Origin: Variovorax guangxiensis
Lineage (GTDB): Bacteria > Pseudomonadota > Gammaproteobacteria > Burkholderiales > Burkholderiaceae_C
Direction of reading: 5' to 3'
Assembly (NCBI RefSeq): GCF_003952165.1
Contig: NZ_RXFT01000003.1
Location: forward strand, 124,001 to 188,000
Length of the DNA: 64,000 nt
In this document: piece by piece, positions 44,573-53,459 of the stretch
Layout of the letters: each line of letters starts with the position of its first letter
Position numbering within the stretch: position 1 is the first letter of the stretch
Position numbers and translations under genes: made by a program
Notes under the pieces: generated by a model
The model's database searches: none
The model's input: only the letters and a program-made list of their open reading frames with translations
What the model was told of the DNA's origin: nothing

Positions 44573-46327
44573 TCAGAAGCTCTCGTCGACGCCCTGCGTC
44601 ATCACAAGCGGTTTGACCGCCAGATCGGGCGGTACGTTCATCATGCGCAGCGTCTGCTGCACGACCTCGCTGAACACGGGAGCGGCCGCCAGGCCGCCGA
44701 AATACTGCCCGTCGCTGGGCTCGTCGATCATCACCGCGACGATGATGCGCGGCTTCTCGATGGGCGCCATGCCGGTGAACCATGCGCGGTACTTGTTGCT
44801 GGCGTAGCCCTTGCCGACCTGCTTGTGGGCCGTGCCCGACTTGCCGCCGACCGAGTAGCCCACCGTCTGCGCGCGCGTGCCCGTGCCGCCGGGGCCGGCG
44901 GCCATCTGCAGCATCTTGCGCACCGCCAGCGCATTGGAGGGCGAGAACACCCGCACGCCGGCCGGCGGCTCGGAGTTCTTCAGAATGGTCACCGGAATGA
45001 GCGAGCCGTCGTGTGCGAACGCGGTGTACGAATGCGCCATCTGGAACAGCGACGCCGACAGGCCGTAGCCATAGGCCATGGTGGCCTGCTCGACCGGCTT
45101 CCAGGTCTTCCAGGGCCGCAGCCGGCCGGTGACGGCGCCGGGGAACTGGATCTGCGGCTTCTGGCCGTAGCCGAGCGCGGTGTAGGTGTCCCACATCTCG
45201 TGCGGGGTCATCTTCTGGGCGATCTTGAGCGCACCGACGTTGCTCGACTTCTGGATCACGCCCTCGACTGTCAGCGTGCCGTAGTTGTGCGTGTCGCTGA
45301 TGGTGAAGCCGCCGATCTGGTAGCGGCCGGGGCCGGTTTCGATCAAGGTCGAGGGCTTCACGCGGCCGGCTTCCAGCGCCATGCCCACCGTGATCGGCTT
45401 CATGGTCGAGCCGGGCTCGAAGGTGTCGGTGATCGCGCGGTTGCGCAGTTGCTCGCCGGTCAGGTTCTGGCGCTTGTCGGGCACATAGCTCGGGTAGTTG
45501 GCCAGCGCCAGCACCTCGCCGGTGACGGAATCGAGCACCACCACGCTGCCGGCCTTGGCCTTGCGCGCGGTCACGGCGTCGCGCAGCTTCTGGTAGGCGA
45601 AGAACTGCACCTTGCTGTCGACGCTGAGCTGGATGTCCTTGCCGTCCAGCGGCGGCACGGTCTCGCCCACGCCCTCGACCACGCGGCCCAGGCGGTCCTT
45701 GATGACGCGGCGCGACCCGGCCTTGCCGGCCAGGTCCTTGTTGAAGGCCAGCTCGATGCCTTCCTGGCCGTTGTCTTCCACGTTGGTGAAGCCCACCACG
45801 TGCGCGGCGGCCTCGCCCTCGGGGTACTGGCGCTTGTATTCCTTGCGCTGGTAGATGCCCTTGAGGTTCATCGCGGCGATCTGCTTGGCGATGGGCTCGT
45901 CGACCTGGCGCTTGATCCAGACGAAGGTCTTGTCCTCGTCTTCCAGTTTCTTGTCGAAGTCCTTCTGCGGCATCTCCAGCAGCTTGGCCACCTGCTTGAG
46001 CTTGGCGCGCACCTCGGGGTCGTCGCGCTCGATGTCTTCCGGGATGGCCCAGATGCTGGGCGCGACCACGCTCGATGCGAGGATGAGCCCGTTGCGGTCG
46101 AGGATGCGGCCGCGGTTGGCCGGCAGCTCCAGCGTGCGCGCGAAGCGCACCTCGCCCTGCCGCTGGAAGAAGCTGTTGCCGATGACCTGCACGTAGGCAG
46201 CCCGGCCGGCCAGCACCAGGAAGCCGAAGGCGATGCCGGCGACGATGAGCTTGCTGCGCCACACCGGCGTCTTGCTCGCAAGCAGGGGGCTGGTGGTGTA
46301 GCGGACGCTGCGGTTGCCCCGGGTCAT
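44573..46327 (-). CDS. ftsI: Septal penicillin-binding protein 3 (transpeptidase)
   Basis: 584 residues. One N-terminal membrane helix (about 27-47), a pedestal domain and a class B transpeptidase domain with SxxK in FEPGSTMKPITVG (active Ser), SxN in IQKSSNVGALKIAQ, and KSG in VGGKSGTAHKQ. Cross-links septal peptidoglycan with FtsW. The ATG overlaps the ftsL stop (ATGA). Confidence 0.96.
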   Translation of the reverse strand: MTRGNRSVRYTTSPLLASKTPVWRSKLIVAGIAFGFLVLAGRAAYVQVIGNSFFQRQGEVRFARTLELPANRGRILDRNGLILASSVVAPSIWAIPEDIERDDPEVRAKLKQVAKLLEMPQKDFDKKLEDEDKTFVWIKRQVDEPIAKQIAAMNLKGIYQRKEYKRQYPEGEAAAHVVGFTNVEDNGQEGIELAFNKDLAGKAGSRRVIKDRLGRVVEGVGETVPPLDGKDIQLSVDSKVQFFAYQKLRDAVTARKAKAGSVVVLDSVTGEVLALANYPSYVPDKRQNLTGEQLRNRAITDTFEPGSTMKPITVGMALEAGRVKPSTLIETGPGRYQIGGFTISDTHNYGTLTVEGVIQKSSNVGALKIAQKMTPHEMWDTYTALGYGQKPQIQFPGAVTGRLRPWKTWKPVEQATMAYGYGLSASLFQMAHSYTAFAHDGSLIPVTILKNSEPPAGVRVFSPSNALAVRKMLQMAAGPGGTGTRAQTVGYSVGGKSGTAHKQVGKGYASNKYRAWFTGMAPIEKPRIIVAVMIDEPSDGQYFGGLAAAPVFSEVVQQTLRMMNVPPDLAVKPLVMTQGVDESF

Positions 46328-46698
46328 CGCGCGGCCCTCGCTGCGGTTGCGGCCGGCCTGGCCGCAGGCTTGGCTGCCGGCTTGCCTGTGGTGGGGGGCG
46401 TCGCCGCCACCGGTGCGACGGCGGGAATCACGGAGCCGTCAGGGCGCACGTACTGCGTGATCGCCGGGGAGGTGGTGCGCATCTGCAGCTGCTCCTTGGC
46501 GAGCTTCTCCACGCGCAGCGGCGTGGCCTGCGCGCGCTTCTCGACCTGCAGGCGGTCGCGCTCGGTCTCGAGGCGGCGGGCATCCTGCTGCACGCGGTCG
46601 AGCTCGGTATAGAGCTGGCGCGACAGATACTGGGTGTGCACAAGGTACAAAGCCGTCGCAATGACGGCCATCAGCAGGAGCAGGTTGATCCGGGCCAT
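46324..46698 (-). CDS. ftsL: Cell division protein FtsL
   Basis: 124 residues from ATG 46698. A short cytoplasmic end, a transmembrane helix (MARINLLLLMAVIATALYLV) and a periplasmic leucine-zipper coiled coil (RQLYTELDRVQQDARRLETE) are the FtsL pattern; the rest is an Ala/Pro-rich tail longer than in E. coli. GGGGGAGG about 10 nt upstream, contributed by the interspersed repeat, is the apparent ribosome binding site. Confidence 0.9.
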   Translation of the reverse strand: MARINLLLLMAVIATALYLVHTQYLSRQLYTELDRVQQDARRLETERDRLQVEKRAQATPLRVEKLAKEQLQMRTTSPAITQYVRPDGSVIPAVAPVAATPPTTGKPAAKPAARPAATAARAAR

Positions 46699-46700
46699 GG

Positions 46701-46796
46701 CTAGCGAACCTCCCCCAGGCTGCACCACTGCGTGGCTCCGCCAACCCCCTCGCGAGCGGGGGGGCGAGCGCCTTCGGGCGGCCGGGCGGCGCTCAT
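46701..46796 (-). CDS. 31-codon bridging reading frame between rsmH and ftsL
   Basis: ATG 46796 overlaps the rsmH stop (ATGA); TAG 46701 ends 2 nt before the ftsL ATG. The peptide begins [20 protein letters not shown] and ends CSLGEVR, and is made largely of interspersed-repeat sequence (copy 4). As at accB/accC and ftsW/murG, the inserted DNA leaves a continuous reading path between two genes that would otherwise be coupled. Peptide function is unlikely; a coupling role is inferred. Confidence 0.4.
   Translation of the reverse strand: MSAARPPEGARPPAREGVGGATQWCSLGEVR
46709..46775 (-). repeat. Interspersed intergenic repeat, partial copy 4
   Basis: Starts CCCCCAGGCTGCACCACTGC and continues TGGCTCCGCCAACCCCCT with a C-run/G-run hairpin (CCCCCTCGCGAGCGGGGG), matching the first two thirds of copy 2 and lacking the CCGGCAAAGCCGG end. 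It lies inside the dcw cluster between rsmH and ftsL. Confidence 0.65.
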
Positions 46797-47716
46797 GCGG
46801 CCTCCGTGCGTTCTGCCACGCGAAGAATGGCACTGCGCGCCCGCGGGTTCCCGCTCACCTCGGCCTCCGAGGGCTTGATGCGCTCCAGCGCGCGCAGCTT
46901 CATGACCTTGGGCGCGGCAAACGGCGCGCGGCGGTCGTAGACCTCCTTGGAGTGCTTCGCTATGAACTGCTTGACGATGCGGTCTTCCAGCGAGTGGAAG
47001 CTGATGACCGCCAGCCGCCCCCCGGGCTTCAGGATGGACAGGCTGGCTTCTAGCGCCTGTTGCAGCTCTTCAAGCTCGGCGTTGATGAAAATCCGAAAAG
47101 CCTGAAATGTGCGCGTTGCAGGGTTCTGGCCCGGCTCGCGGGTTTTGACCGTGCCAGCCACGAGCTCGGCCAGTTCGGTGGTGGTTGAAACTGGGCCCCG
47201 TTCTTGTCGGCGAGCAACAATCGCCTTTGCAATCTGAACAGCAAACCGTTCTTCGCCATAGTCACGGATCACCTCTGCAATCTGCTGTAGTTCGGCCGTT
47301 GCCAGCCACTCGGCCACGCTCTCGCCGCGCGTGGTGTCCATGCGCATGTCGAGCGGGCCATCGAAACGGAAACTGAAACCGCGCACCGGGTTGTCGATCT
47401 GCGGCGAGCTCACGCCCAGGTCCATGAGCAGGCCGGCGACGCTCGCGTCGGGCAGCTCGCCGATCGAGCGGAATCCCTGGTGGCGGATGGAAAAACGCGC
47501 ATCCGAGATGCGCGCTGCTTCGGCCACTGCTTCCGCATCCTTGTCGAATGCGATGAGCCTGCCTTCCGGCGCCAGCCGCGCGAGGATCGCGCGCGCGTGC
47601 CCTCCTCTTCCGAAGGTGGCGTCCACGTAGGTGCCGGCAGCCGCGGAGCTGCCGGATAGAAGAGCTTCCACCGCCTCGCCGAGCAAGACGGTCGTGTGGG
47701 TCCAGGGCGTGTTCAC
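46793..47716 (-). CDS. rsmH: 16S rRNA (cytosine-1402-N4) methyltransferase
   Basis: 307 residues from a GTG at 47716 (start [20 protein letters not shown]), the standard length; GAGGGG precedes it. N-methylates C1402 of 16S r[19 protein letters not shown] is the SAM site, with [21 protein letters not shown] and [14 protein letters not shown] as further signatures. Second gene of the dcw cluster, 8 nt after mraZ. Confidence 0.95.
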   Translation of the reverse strand: MNTPWTHTTVLLGEAVEALLSGSSAAAGTYVDATFGRGGHARAILARLAPEGRLIAFDKDAEAVAEAARISDARFSIRHQGFRSIGELPDASVAGLLMDLGVSSPQIDNPVRGFSFRFDGPLDMRMDTTRGESVAEWLATAELQQIAEVIRDYGEERFAVQIAKAIVARRQERGPVSTTTELAELVAGTVKTREPGQNPATRTFQAFRIFINAELEELQQALEASLSILKPGGRLAVISFHSLEDRIVKQFIAKHSKEVYDRRAPFAAPKVMKLRALERIKPSEAEVSGNPRARSAILRVAERTEAA

Positions 47717-47724
47717 GGTGCCCC

Positions 47725-48153
47725 TCAGAACGCGAAGTCCTGGAATACGTCCGGCATCTCGCCCTGGGTGGCCTCGGCCTCCTTGGCCTCGTAGGTGGCC
47801 TTGTCCCAGAGTTCGAAGTGGTTGCCCATGCCCAGCAGCAGCGTCTCGCGCGTGATGCCGGTGGCCGCGCGCAACTCGGGGGAGACGAGGACGCGGCCGG
47901 TGCCGTCCATCTCGACGTCCATGGCATTGCCCAGGAAGACGCGCTTCCACCACTGCGCCGACATCGGCAGCGCGGCGATGCGCTCGCGGAACTTCTCCCA
48001 TTCGGGACGGGGGAACACCATCAGGCATCCGTGCGGATGCTTGGTGATCGTGAGCTGGCCGCCTGCCGTCGCGCTCAGGACGTCACGATGCCGGGTCGGC
48101 ACGGAGAGCCGCCCCTTGGCATCCAGACTGAGCGATGAAGCGCCTTGAAACAC
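47725..48153 (-). CDS. mraZ: Transcriptional regulator MraZ
   Basis: 142 residues from a GTG at 48153 (start [19 protein letters not shown]); a GTG two codons earlier is also possible, with AGGGG upstream. It has two AbrB-like SpoVT half-domains, each with the DxxGR motif ([13 protein letters not shown] and [13 protein letters not shown]). MraZ binds short direct repeats in its own promoter and represses the dcw operon. Matching repeats lie at 48200-48242. Confidence 0.94.
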   Translation of the reverse strand: MFQGASSLSLDAKGRLSVPTRHRDVLSATAGGQLTITKHPHGCLMVFPRPEWEKFRERIAALPMSAQWWKRVFLGNAMDVEMDGTGRVLVSPELRAATGITRETLLLGMGNHFELWDKATYEAKEAEATQGEMPDVFQDFAF

Positions 48154-48199
48154 GACCACGAAACCCCTGTGTTGGGAGTGCTGCGGCACCCGAAAGGGG

Positions 48200-48242
48200 C
48201 ACTACCCGCACTTTTTCCCACTTAACTGCACTTTTTTGCACT
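48200..48242 (-). promoter_or_regulatory. MraZ-type operator: five AGTG repeats at 10-nt period
   Basis: On the minus strand AGTG occurs five times, its plus-strand complement CACT starting at 48200, 48209, 48219, 48229 and 48239, one DNA turn apart. Characterised MraZ boxes are short TGGG/GTGGG-type repeats separated by 5-nt spacers, and one unit here reads AGTGGGA. The array overlaps the predicted -10 and the region just downstream, so bound MraZ would block initiation. Confidence 0.65.
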
Positions 48243-48267
48243 GTAGCAGGAAACACTTCGGAAGCAA
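48240..48267 (-). promoter_or_regulatory. Candidate promoter of the dcw cluster (Pmra)
   Basis: TTGCTT (48267-48262) and TACAGT (48245-48240) are separated by 16 nt on the minus strand, about 90 nt before the mraZ start, and the -10 runs into the AGTG repeat array. This is the best sigma-70-like pair in the 270-nt gap between hslU and mraZ. Confidence 0.5.
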
Positions 48268-48310
48268 CTGGCCGTTTGGGCTATTTTTTGTAATGGAATC
48301 AACGACTTAG

Positions 48311-48338
48311 CGCCGATTCCAAATCCTTGGAATCGGCG
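48311..48338. other. Perfect 12-bp hairpin upstream of the dcw promoter
   Basis: CGCCGATTCCAA-ATCC-TTGGAATCGGCG: 12-bp perfect stem, 4-nt loop, between the dcw promoter and the 3' end of hslU. No T-run follows on either strand, so it is not a classical terminator. A second weaker dyad (TCACGCA...TGCGTGA, 48367-48390) lies nearer hslU. Possible roles are a factor-dependent terminator, mRNA end protector or protein site. Confidence 0.45.
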
Positions 48339-48425
48339 AATTTCGTTGAAAATGAAGTACTTAGCTCACGCAGTGAAAGTGATGCGTGAAGGATTCCCCC
48401 GTTACAGGGGAAGAGAGAAGCGGCT

Positions 48426-49754
48426 TCAGAGGATGAAGCGCGAAAGGTCTTCGTCGTGACTTAGTGCCGCAAGGCGCTGGTCGACATAGGCGGCATCGAT
48501 GCGGATCGATTGCCCTTCGAGGCGGGTCGCGTCGAAGCTTACCTCATCCAGCAGGCGCTCCATCACGGTCGACAGACGGCGCGCGCCGATGTTCTCCGTG
48601 CGCTCGTTCACCTCGAAGGCGATGGTGGCCAGCCGGTTCACGCCCTCGGGCGTGAATTCGAGCGTCACGCCCTCGGTGGCGAGCAGCGCCTGGTACTGCT
48701 TCACCAGCGAGGCGCGCGTCTGCGTGAGGATGCTCTCGAAGTCCGCCACCGAGAGCGACTGCAGCTCCACGCGGATCGGAAAGCGCCCCTGCAGCTCGGG
48801 AATGAGGTCGCTGGGCTTGCTCAGGTGGAAGGCACCGCTCGCGATGAACAGCATGTGGTCGGTGCGCACCACGCCGTACTTGGTGCTGACGGCTGTGCCC
48901 TCCACCAGCGGCAGCAGGTCGCGCTGCACGCCCTGGCGCGACACGTCGGAGCCCTGGGCTTCGCTGCGGGTGGCGACCTTGTCGATCTCGTCGATGAAGA
49001 CGATGCCGTTCTGCTCTGCGTTGGCGATCGCCTGCGTGCGGATCTCGTCCTCGTTGACCAGCTTGGCGGCTTCCTCGTCGGTCAGGAGGCGCAGCGCCTC
49101 GGCGATCTTGAGCTTGCGCATCTTGCGCTTGCCGCCGCCGATCTGGCCGAACATGCCGCGCAGCTGCTCGGTCATTTCCTCCATGCCGGCCGGGCCCATG
49201 ATCTCCAGCGGCGCGCGGGTTTCGGCGAGGTCGAGTTCGATCTCCTTGTCGTCGAGCTGGTGCTCGCGCAGCTTCTTGCGGAAGGCCTGCCGGGTGGCGT
49301 TGCTGGTGTCGGTCGCGGTGGAGGTGCCGTCGGCGCTGCGCGCTTGCGGCAGCAGCACGTCGAGGATGCGCTCCTCGGCGGCATCCTCGGCGCGCGCGCG
49401 AACCTTCACGCTCTCCGCCTCGCGCGTCTGCTTGACGGCGATCTCTGCCAGGTCGCGGATGATCGAATCGACGTCCTTGCCCACGTAGCCCACCTCGGTG
49501 AACTTGGTGGCCTCGACCTTGATGAAGGGCGCATCGGCCAGTCGCGCGAGGCGACGGGCGATCTCGGTCTTGCCCACGCCCGTGGGGCCGATCATGAGGA
49601 TGTTCTTCGGCGTGATCTCGTGGCGCAGCTTGTCGTCGACCTGCTGGCGGCGCCAGCGGTTGCGCAGGGCGATGGCCACGGCGCGCTTGGCTGCCGGCTG
49701 GCCGACGATGTGGTTGTCGAGCTCGGAGACGATCTCCTGGGGGGTCATGGACAT
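48426..49754 (-). CDS. hslU: ATP-dependent protease ATPase subunit HslU
   Basis: 442 residues. AAA+ unfoldase of the HslUV (ClpQY) protease. Walker [16 protein letters not shown], Walker [12 protein letters not shown], sensor region [26 protein letters not shown], and the C-terminal DEDLSRFIL that docks into HslV. Starts 2 nt after the hslV stop. Confidence 0.97.
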   Translation of the reverse strand: MSMTPQEIVSELDNHIVGQPAAKRAVAIALRNRWRRQQVDDKLRHEITPKNILMIGPTGVGKTEIARRLARLADAPFIKVEATKFTEVGYVGKDVDSIIRDLAEIAVKQTREAESVKVRARAEDAAEERILDVLLPQARSADGTSTATDTSNATRQAFRKKLREHQLDDKEIELDLAETRAPLEIMGPAGMEEMTEQLRGMFGQIGGGKRKMRKLKIAEALRLLTDEEAAKLVNEDEIRTQAIANAEQNGIVFIDEIDKVATRSEAQGSDVSRQGVQRDLLPLVEGTAVSTKYGVVRTDHMLFIASGAFHLSKPSDLIPELQGRFPIRVELQSLSVADFESILTQTRASLVKQYQALLATEGVTLEFTPEGVNRLATIAFEVNERTENIGARRLSTVMERLLDEVSFDATRLEGQSIRIDAAYVDQRLAALSHDEDLSRFIL

Positions 49755-49756
49755 GG

Positions 49757-50311
49757 TCAGAGCGCTTCCACCGTGTGGTTCATGTTCGTGTAAATGCAGA
49801 TTTCTCCGGCGATCGCCAGCGATTTGCGCACGATCTGCTCGGCCGAAAGCTCGGTGTTCTCGATCAGCGCCTTGGCCGCCGACTGGGCGTACGCGCCGCC
49901 CGAGCCGATGGCGATCACGCCGTCCTCGGGCTCCAGCACGTCGCCGTTGCCGGTGATGATGAGGGAGGTGGTGGCGTCGGCCACCGCGAGCATGGCTTCG
50001 AGCTTGCGCAGCACGCGGTCGGTGCGCCAGTCCTTGGTGAGCTCGACCGCGGCGCGGGTCAGGTGCCCCTGGTGCTTCTCGAGCTTGGCCTCGAAGCGCT
50101 CGAAGAGCGTGAAGGCGTCCGCGGTTGCGCCCGCGAAGCCGGCAAGCACCTTGCCGTGATACAGCCGGCGCACCTTGCGCGCCGAGCCCTTGATGACGAT
50201 GTTGCCGAGAGTGACCTGCCCGTCCCCGCCGATGGCGACCTGGTCGCCCTGGGGGGTCTTGCGGCGCACGCTCACGATGGTGGTGCCGTGAAACTGTTCC
50301 ATCGCAGCCAT
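49757..50311 (-). CDS. hslV: ATP-dependent protease peptidase subunit HslV
   Basis: 184 residues. Proteasome-beta-like threonine peptidase; the propeptide MEQFHG is removed to expose Thr at [29 protein letters not shown] and [14 protein letters not shown] are family blocks. The start may be the ATG at 50302 (MEQFHG) rather than 50311. Operon with hslU. Confidence 0.96.
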   Translation of the reverse strand: MAAMEQFHGTTIVSVRRKTPQGDQVAIGGDGQVTLGNIVIKGSARKVRRLYHGKVLAGFAGATADAFTLFERFEAKLEKHQGHLTRAAVELTKDWRTDRVLRKLEAMLAVADATTSLIITGNGDVLEPEDGVIAIGSGGAYAQSAAKALIENTELSAEQIVRKSLAIAGEICIYTNMNHTVEAL

Positions 50312-50358
50312 CTGGGGGTGCGCGGCGGCAATGCAACCGCCGCAAGGCGGTGCGGGTT

Positions 50359-52041
50359 TCAGTTTTTCCTAACGGCCACCGTGGCGTGATCGGCGATGCC
50401 TACCAGATTGAACAGCGCGGCAACCAGCCGGTGCACGTCGACGAACTGCACGCGCTCGCCGTTGGCGTCGCGCGTGCGCACCCAGCTCAGCAGCGTGCCT
50501 GCGGCGGCGAGGTCCATGCGCAGCAGCGCCGCGCACGAGATGACCGGCGCCGTGGTGTGGCGCAGGTCGTGGTCCAGCCGCTGCCAGTTCGACAGCGACT
50601 CGCCCCGCAGGTCGCCCGCCAGCGCGGCAAAACCGCTGTCGGTGGAAGGAAAACTCTCCGAATCGCCGCCGACCGACAGCAGCGACCACACCGAGCTGGG
50701 CCGGCTGGCAGGCGGCGCGGCCAACGTGGTGCACTCGCCCTTCGGGTCTGCCCAGGCGGGCGGCGACACCTCGTAGGTGATGCAGTAGTTGAGCGCCACC
50801 AGCTCGAAGTCGTCGGGCAGGTGCATCATGCGCAGCGCCGCGAGGTGCAGTTGCCACCAGACGTCGTCGGTGCCGCGCTCGTTGTTGGGCGCGGCCTCGG
50901 ACAGCACGGCCAGCAGCTGCGACGAGCCCATGAAACGCAGCTGCACCGGCGAATCGGCCCAGTGGGTGAAGAGCACGCGCAGCGGCGCGGCGGCCTCGGG
51001 TTCGATGGCATGCAGGCCACGCCAGTCGAGCGTCCACACCGAGCCCGCCTTCGACAGCGCGCGGGTGAGGTCCATGAGGCCTTCGCGCGCGAGGCGCGTG
51101 GGGCAGGTCCAGTCGGCGGGAGCGCCGCTTTCGGCGATGCCGGCAGCCTCCTCGCTCGCCGTGACGGCCTTGACGCTGCGCGCCAGCTCTTCCAGCGAGA
51201 CCCAGTCGGGTCCCATGCGCCGCATGCGCTGCGCATAGCGCATGCGGGCGGCGGCGAACTTGGCGGCGTCGCCGGTGGCGCGGTACAGGTCGAAGAGAGC
51301 CCGCCAGCGGTTGTCGTCGCGCTCGGAGGCTGCGTCGGTCGCGCTTTCGACCGGCGACACGCTGTCGGGGGGCGAAGCCAGCGCCTGCAGCAGGATCGCT
51401 TCGGCGCCGGTGTCGTCGCCGTGGGCGAAACGGATCACCGCTTCCTCGAGCGCGCCATCGTGCGCCAGGCGCGACGACAGCAGCGGCACGCTGGCCGCGA
51501 CGGCCGGCGCTGCGCCGGCCTCGCCGGCGACCTGTGCCGCCTCCACCGCCAGGGACGGCGGAGCCGGCTCCGACAGCAGTTCGTCGGTGTCCACCGGCGG
51601 CAGGGTCTCGGCGCCGGCTTCGGGCGGCGGATTGACCAGCACCTCGCCGTTCGGCCCGCGCCCCTTCCACCACTGCTGCGACATCTGCTGCTCGATCTCG
51701 TCGATCTTCTTGAGCGTGAGCGCGCGGCCTTCCGATCTCTCGGAGGAGCTGTTGACGTTGAACGAAGACGGCGTGACCGTCGCCTCGAAGGCGTGCGCCG
51801 CGGCCTCGCGCTGGCGCAGCTTGCGCAGCATGTCGAACTCGCGCCGGCGAACGAAATCGTTGCGCTGGCGCCGCTCGATCATCTCCTTGAGCATCTCCCG
51901 GCTGTAGGTCTGCGCGGGCAGCGAGGAATCGGAGGCCGAACTGGCGGAGGAAGGCGCGTCCAGCTCCGACCAATCCTTCAGGGGATTGCGGACAAACTTG
52001 GCCACCTTTGAAAGAAGGCGGCCCGAATCTTCCTTTGGCAT
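50359..52041 (-). CDS. Conserved STAS-like domain protein of unknown function
   Basis: 560 residues. The N-terminal third is polar and helical with a coiled-coil tendency ([20 protein letters not shown]), then a low-complexity Pro/Ala linker and a short helical TPR-like stretch (about 245-280). Two STAS-like alpha/beta repeats appear in the C-terminal half; the last reads [20 protein letters not shown]...[19 protein letters not shown], typical of the MlaB/STAS fold. It is found beside hslVU in related genomes. No enzymatic motif. Could be a scaffold or anti-anti-sigma-like regulator; function unresolved. Confidence 0.72.
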   Translation of the reverse strand: MPKEDSGRLLSKVAKFVRNPLKDWSELDAPSSASSASDSSLPAQTYSREMLKEMIERRQRNDFVRRREFDMLRKLRQREAAAHAFEATVTPSSFNVNSSSERSEGRALTLKKIDEIEQQMSQQWWKGRGPNGEVLVNPPPEAGAETLPPVDTDELLSEPAPPSLAVEAAQVAGEAGAAPAVAASVPLLSSRLAHDGALEEAVIRFAHGDDTGAEAILLQALASPPDSVSPVESATDAASERDDNRWRALFDLYRATGDAAKFAAARMRYAQRMRRMGPDWVSLEELARSVKAVTASEEAAGIAESGAPADWTCPTRLAREGLMDLTRALSKAGSVWTLDWRGLHAIEPEAAAPLRVLFTHWADSPVQLRFMGSSQLLAVLSEAAPNNERGTDDVWWQLHLAALRMMHLPDDFELVALNYCITYEVSPPAWADPKGECTTLAAPPASRPSSVWSLLSVGGDSESFPSTDSGFAALAGDLRGESLSNWQRLDHDLRHTTAPVISCAALLRMDLAAAGTLLSWVRTRDANGERVQFVDVHRLVAALFNLVGIADHATVAVRKN

Positions 52042-52091
52042 TCGGAGGAGGCTATCGAAGACGCTGGCTTTTATCTACCTTGTGCTGGCTT

Positions 52092-53093
52092 TCAGTCCCC
52101 GAACATCTTCTGCTTGAGTTCGCGGCGCTGCTGCGCCTCGAGCGAAAGCGTCGCGGTCGGGCGGGCCAGCAGGCGGCCGACGCCGATGGGCTCGCCGGTC
52201 TCGTCGCAGTAGCCATAGTCGCCGGCGTCGATGCGCTGGATCGACTGCTCGATCTTCTTGAGCAGCTTGCGCTCACGGTCGCGGGTGCGCAGCTCGAGGG
52301 CATGTTCTTCCTCGATGGTGGCGCGGTCGGCCGGGTCGGGCACGACTACCGTGTCTTCACGCAGGTGCTCGGTGGTCTCGCCGGCGTTCTCGAGGATGCC
52401 GCGCTTGAGTTCTTCGAGCTTCAGGCGGAAGAACGCCATCTGCTTCTCGTTCATGTACTCGTCGTCGGGCATGGCGATGACTTCGGCATCGCTCAGTTCC
52501 GCGGGCGACTTGGTTTTCCAGTTGTTGGCCAGTTTCGGGTCTTTCTTGATGGCGAGGGGCGGCGGAGGCACCAGCGCGTTGGAATGGCTTTGGGAGAAGG
52601 TGGACTTGGCGGCCGTCGACGCCACCGATTGCGGCATCGAGGGGACGGTCAGTTGCGACAGCCGGGACACGCGGCCACCACGCGCGGCGGGAGCGGGCGT
52701 GGCTGTTTGAGCGGGCATCGAGGGTGTCGCCGGGGCGGAAGTGGAGGCGGCAGCCGTTTTTTTCATGGGGATCGGGGGGACAGAGGAAACAGCCGCAGGA
52801 CGGCCGACGGGTTTGGATGACGATGAGCCGGCGTCCGCGGTCTTCGTGGCGGCAGTTGCAGGCTTGGCGGACTTCTTGGTCGCAGCGCTCGCGGCCTTGG
52901 CCGGTGGTGCTGCGGGCTTCTTGGACGGTGCGCTCTTCTCCTTGGTCGCGGGACCGGAAACCTTCCTGGCCGCGGGTACAGCCTGCTTCGCAGCCGGCGC
53001 CTTCTTGGCGGCGGGCTTGGTTGCTGGCGTGGCCTTGGCGGCGGGTTTCTTCACGGTGACTGGCTCCTTTGACGAACTGGAACGCGCTTTCAC
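52092..53093 (-). CDS. dksA: DksA-type RNA polymerase regulator with Lys/Ala-rich tail
   Basis: 333 residues from a GTG at 53093 (GGGAGGAG 7 nt upstream). The last ~130 residues are DksA: coiled coil with tip motif VPDPADRATIEEE (Asp 253 and Asp 256), then the globular part GYCDETGEPIGVGRLLARPT. Only one of the four zinc-finger cysteines remains, as in zinc-independent DksA of alphaproteobacteria. Residues 1-200 are a Lys/Ala/Pro-rich, histone H1-like tail, more than doubling the normal 140-150-residue protein. It would modulate transcription with ppGpp; the tail may bind DNA or RNA. Confidence 0.9.
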   Translation of the reverse strand: MKARSSSSKEPVTVKKPAAKATPATKPAAKKAPAAKQAVPAARKVSGPATKEKSAPSKKPAAPPAKAASAATKKSAKPATAATKTADAGSSSSKPVGRPAAVSSVPPIPMKKTAAASTSAPATPSMPAQTATPAPAARGGRVSRLSQLTVPSMPQSVASTAAKSTFSQSHSNALVPPPPLAIKKDPKLANNWKTKSPAELSDAEVIAMPDDEYMNEKQMAFFRLKLEELKRGILENAGETTEHLREDTVVVPDPADRATIEEEHALELRTRDRERKLLKKIEQSIQRIDAGDYGYCDETGEPIGVGRLLARPTATLSLEAQQRRELKQKMFGD

Positions 53094-53459
53094 TGGGTGT
53101 CTCCTCCCATGGGAGCCTCTTGCAGCCTCCAGGCCGCGCAGGCTCCCGTTGTCGGGGTGCCCGCCAAGTGGCGAACCCCGGGGTTATACCCCCGAAAGCC
53201 CGCCAGAAACGTACGGCGCCCCGTGCCGGAAGTCACATCTTGTCCTTGGGAGCAGGACGTGGCTTGCGAAACAGGCGCGCGATTGTATAGAGAACTCGAA
53301 GCCGCGGGACATGTTCCGGCGCGTCGTCCGACTCCGTTAGCATCGCCCGGCGCCGCCGGAGGGGGCGGCGCGCGGGCCCCGGCCCTTGTCCATATGGCGC
53401 AGGGGGCCTATCCGATCATTCCGATCAATCGCAAGACAGACACAAGAAAGCAACAAGCC
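53094..53459. other. Divergent intergenic region dksA / DUF945 gene
   Basis: 366 nt without a gene. It holds the dksA leader, with a hairpin GGGAGCCT/AGGCTCCC (53111-53118 and 53140-53147) beside its ribosome binding site, a plus-strand promoter (53264-53291) and a very G+C-rich dyad around CGGCGCCGCCGGAGGGGGCG near 53350. The plus frame is open through it but reads as noncoding composition. Confidence 0.5.
53264..53291 (+). promoter_or_regulatory. Candidate promoter of the DUF945 gene
   Basis: TTGCGA (53264-53269) and TATAGA (53286-53291) with a 16-nt spacer, 170 nt before the proposed TTG start. It is the best sigma-70-like pair in this gap. Confidence 0.4.

Noticed and set aside
52389..52410. 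Loss of zinc-finger cysteines in DksA as a new inactivation
   Set aside because: The same CxxT...SxxA pattern is known from zinc-independent DksA in alphaproteobacteria, so it is not unusual by itself.
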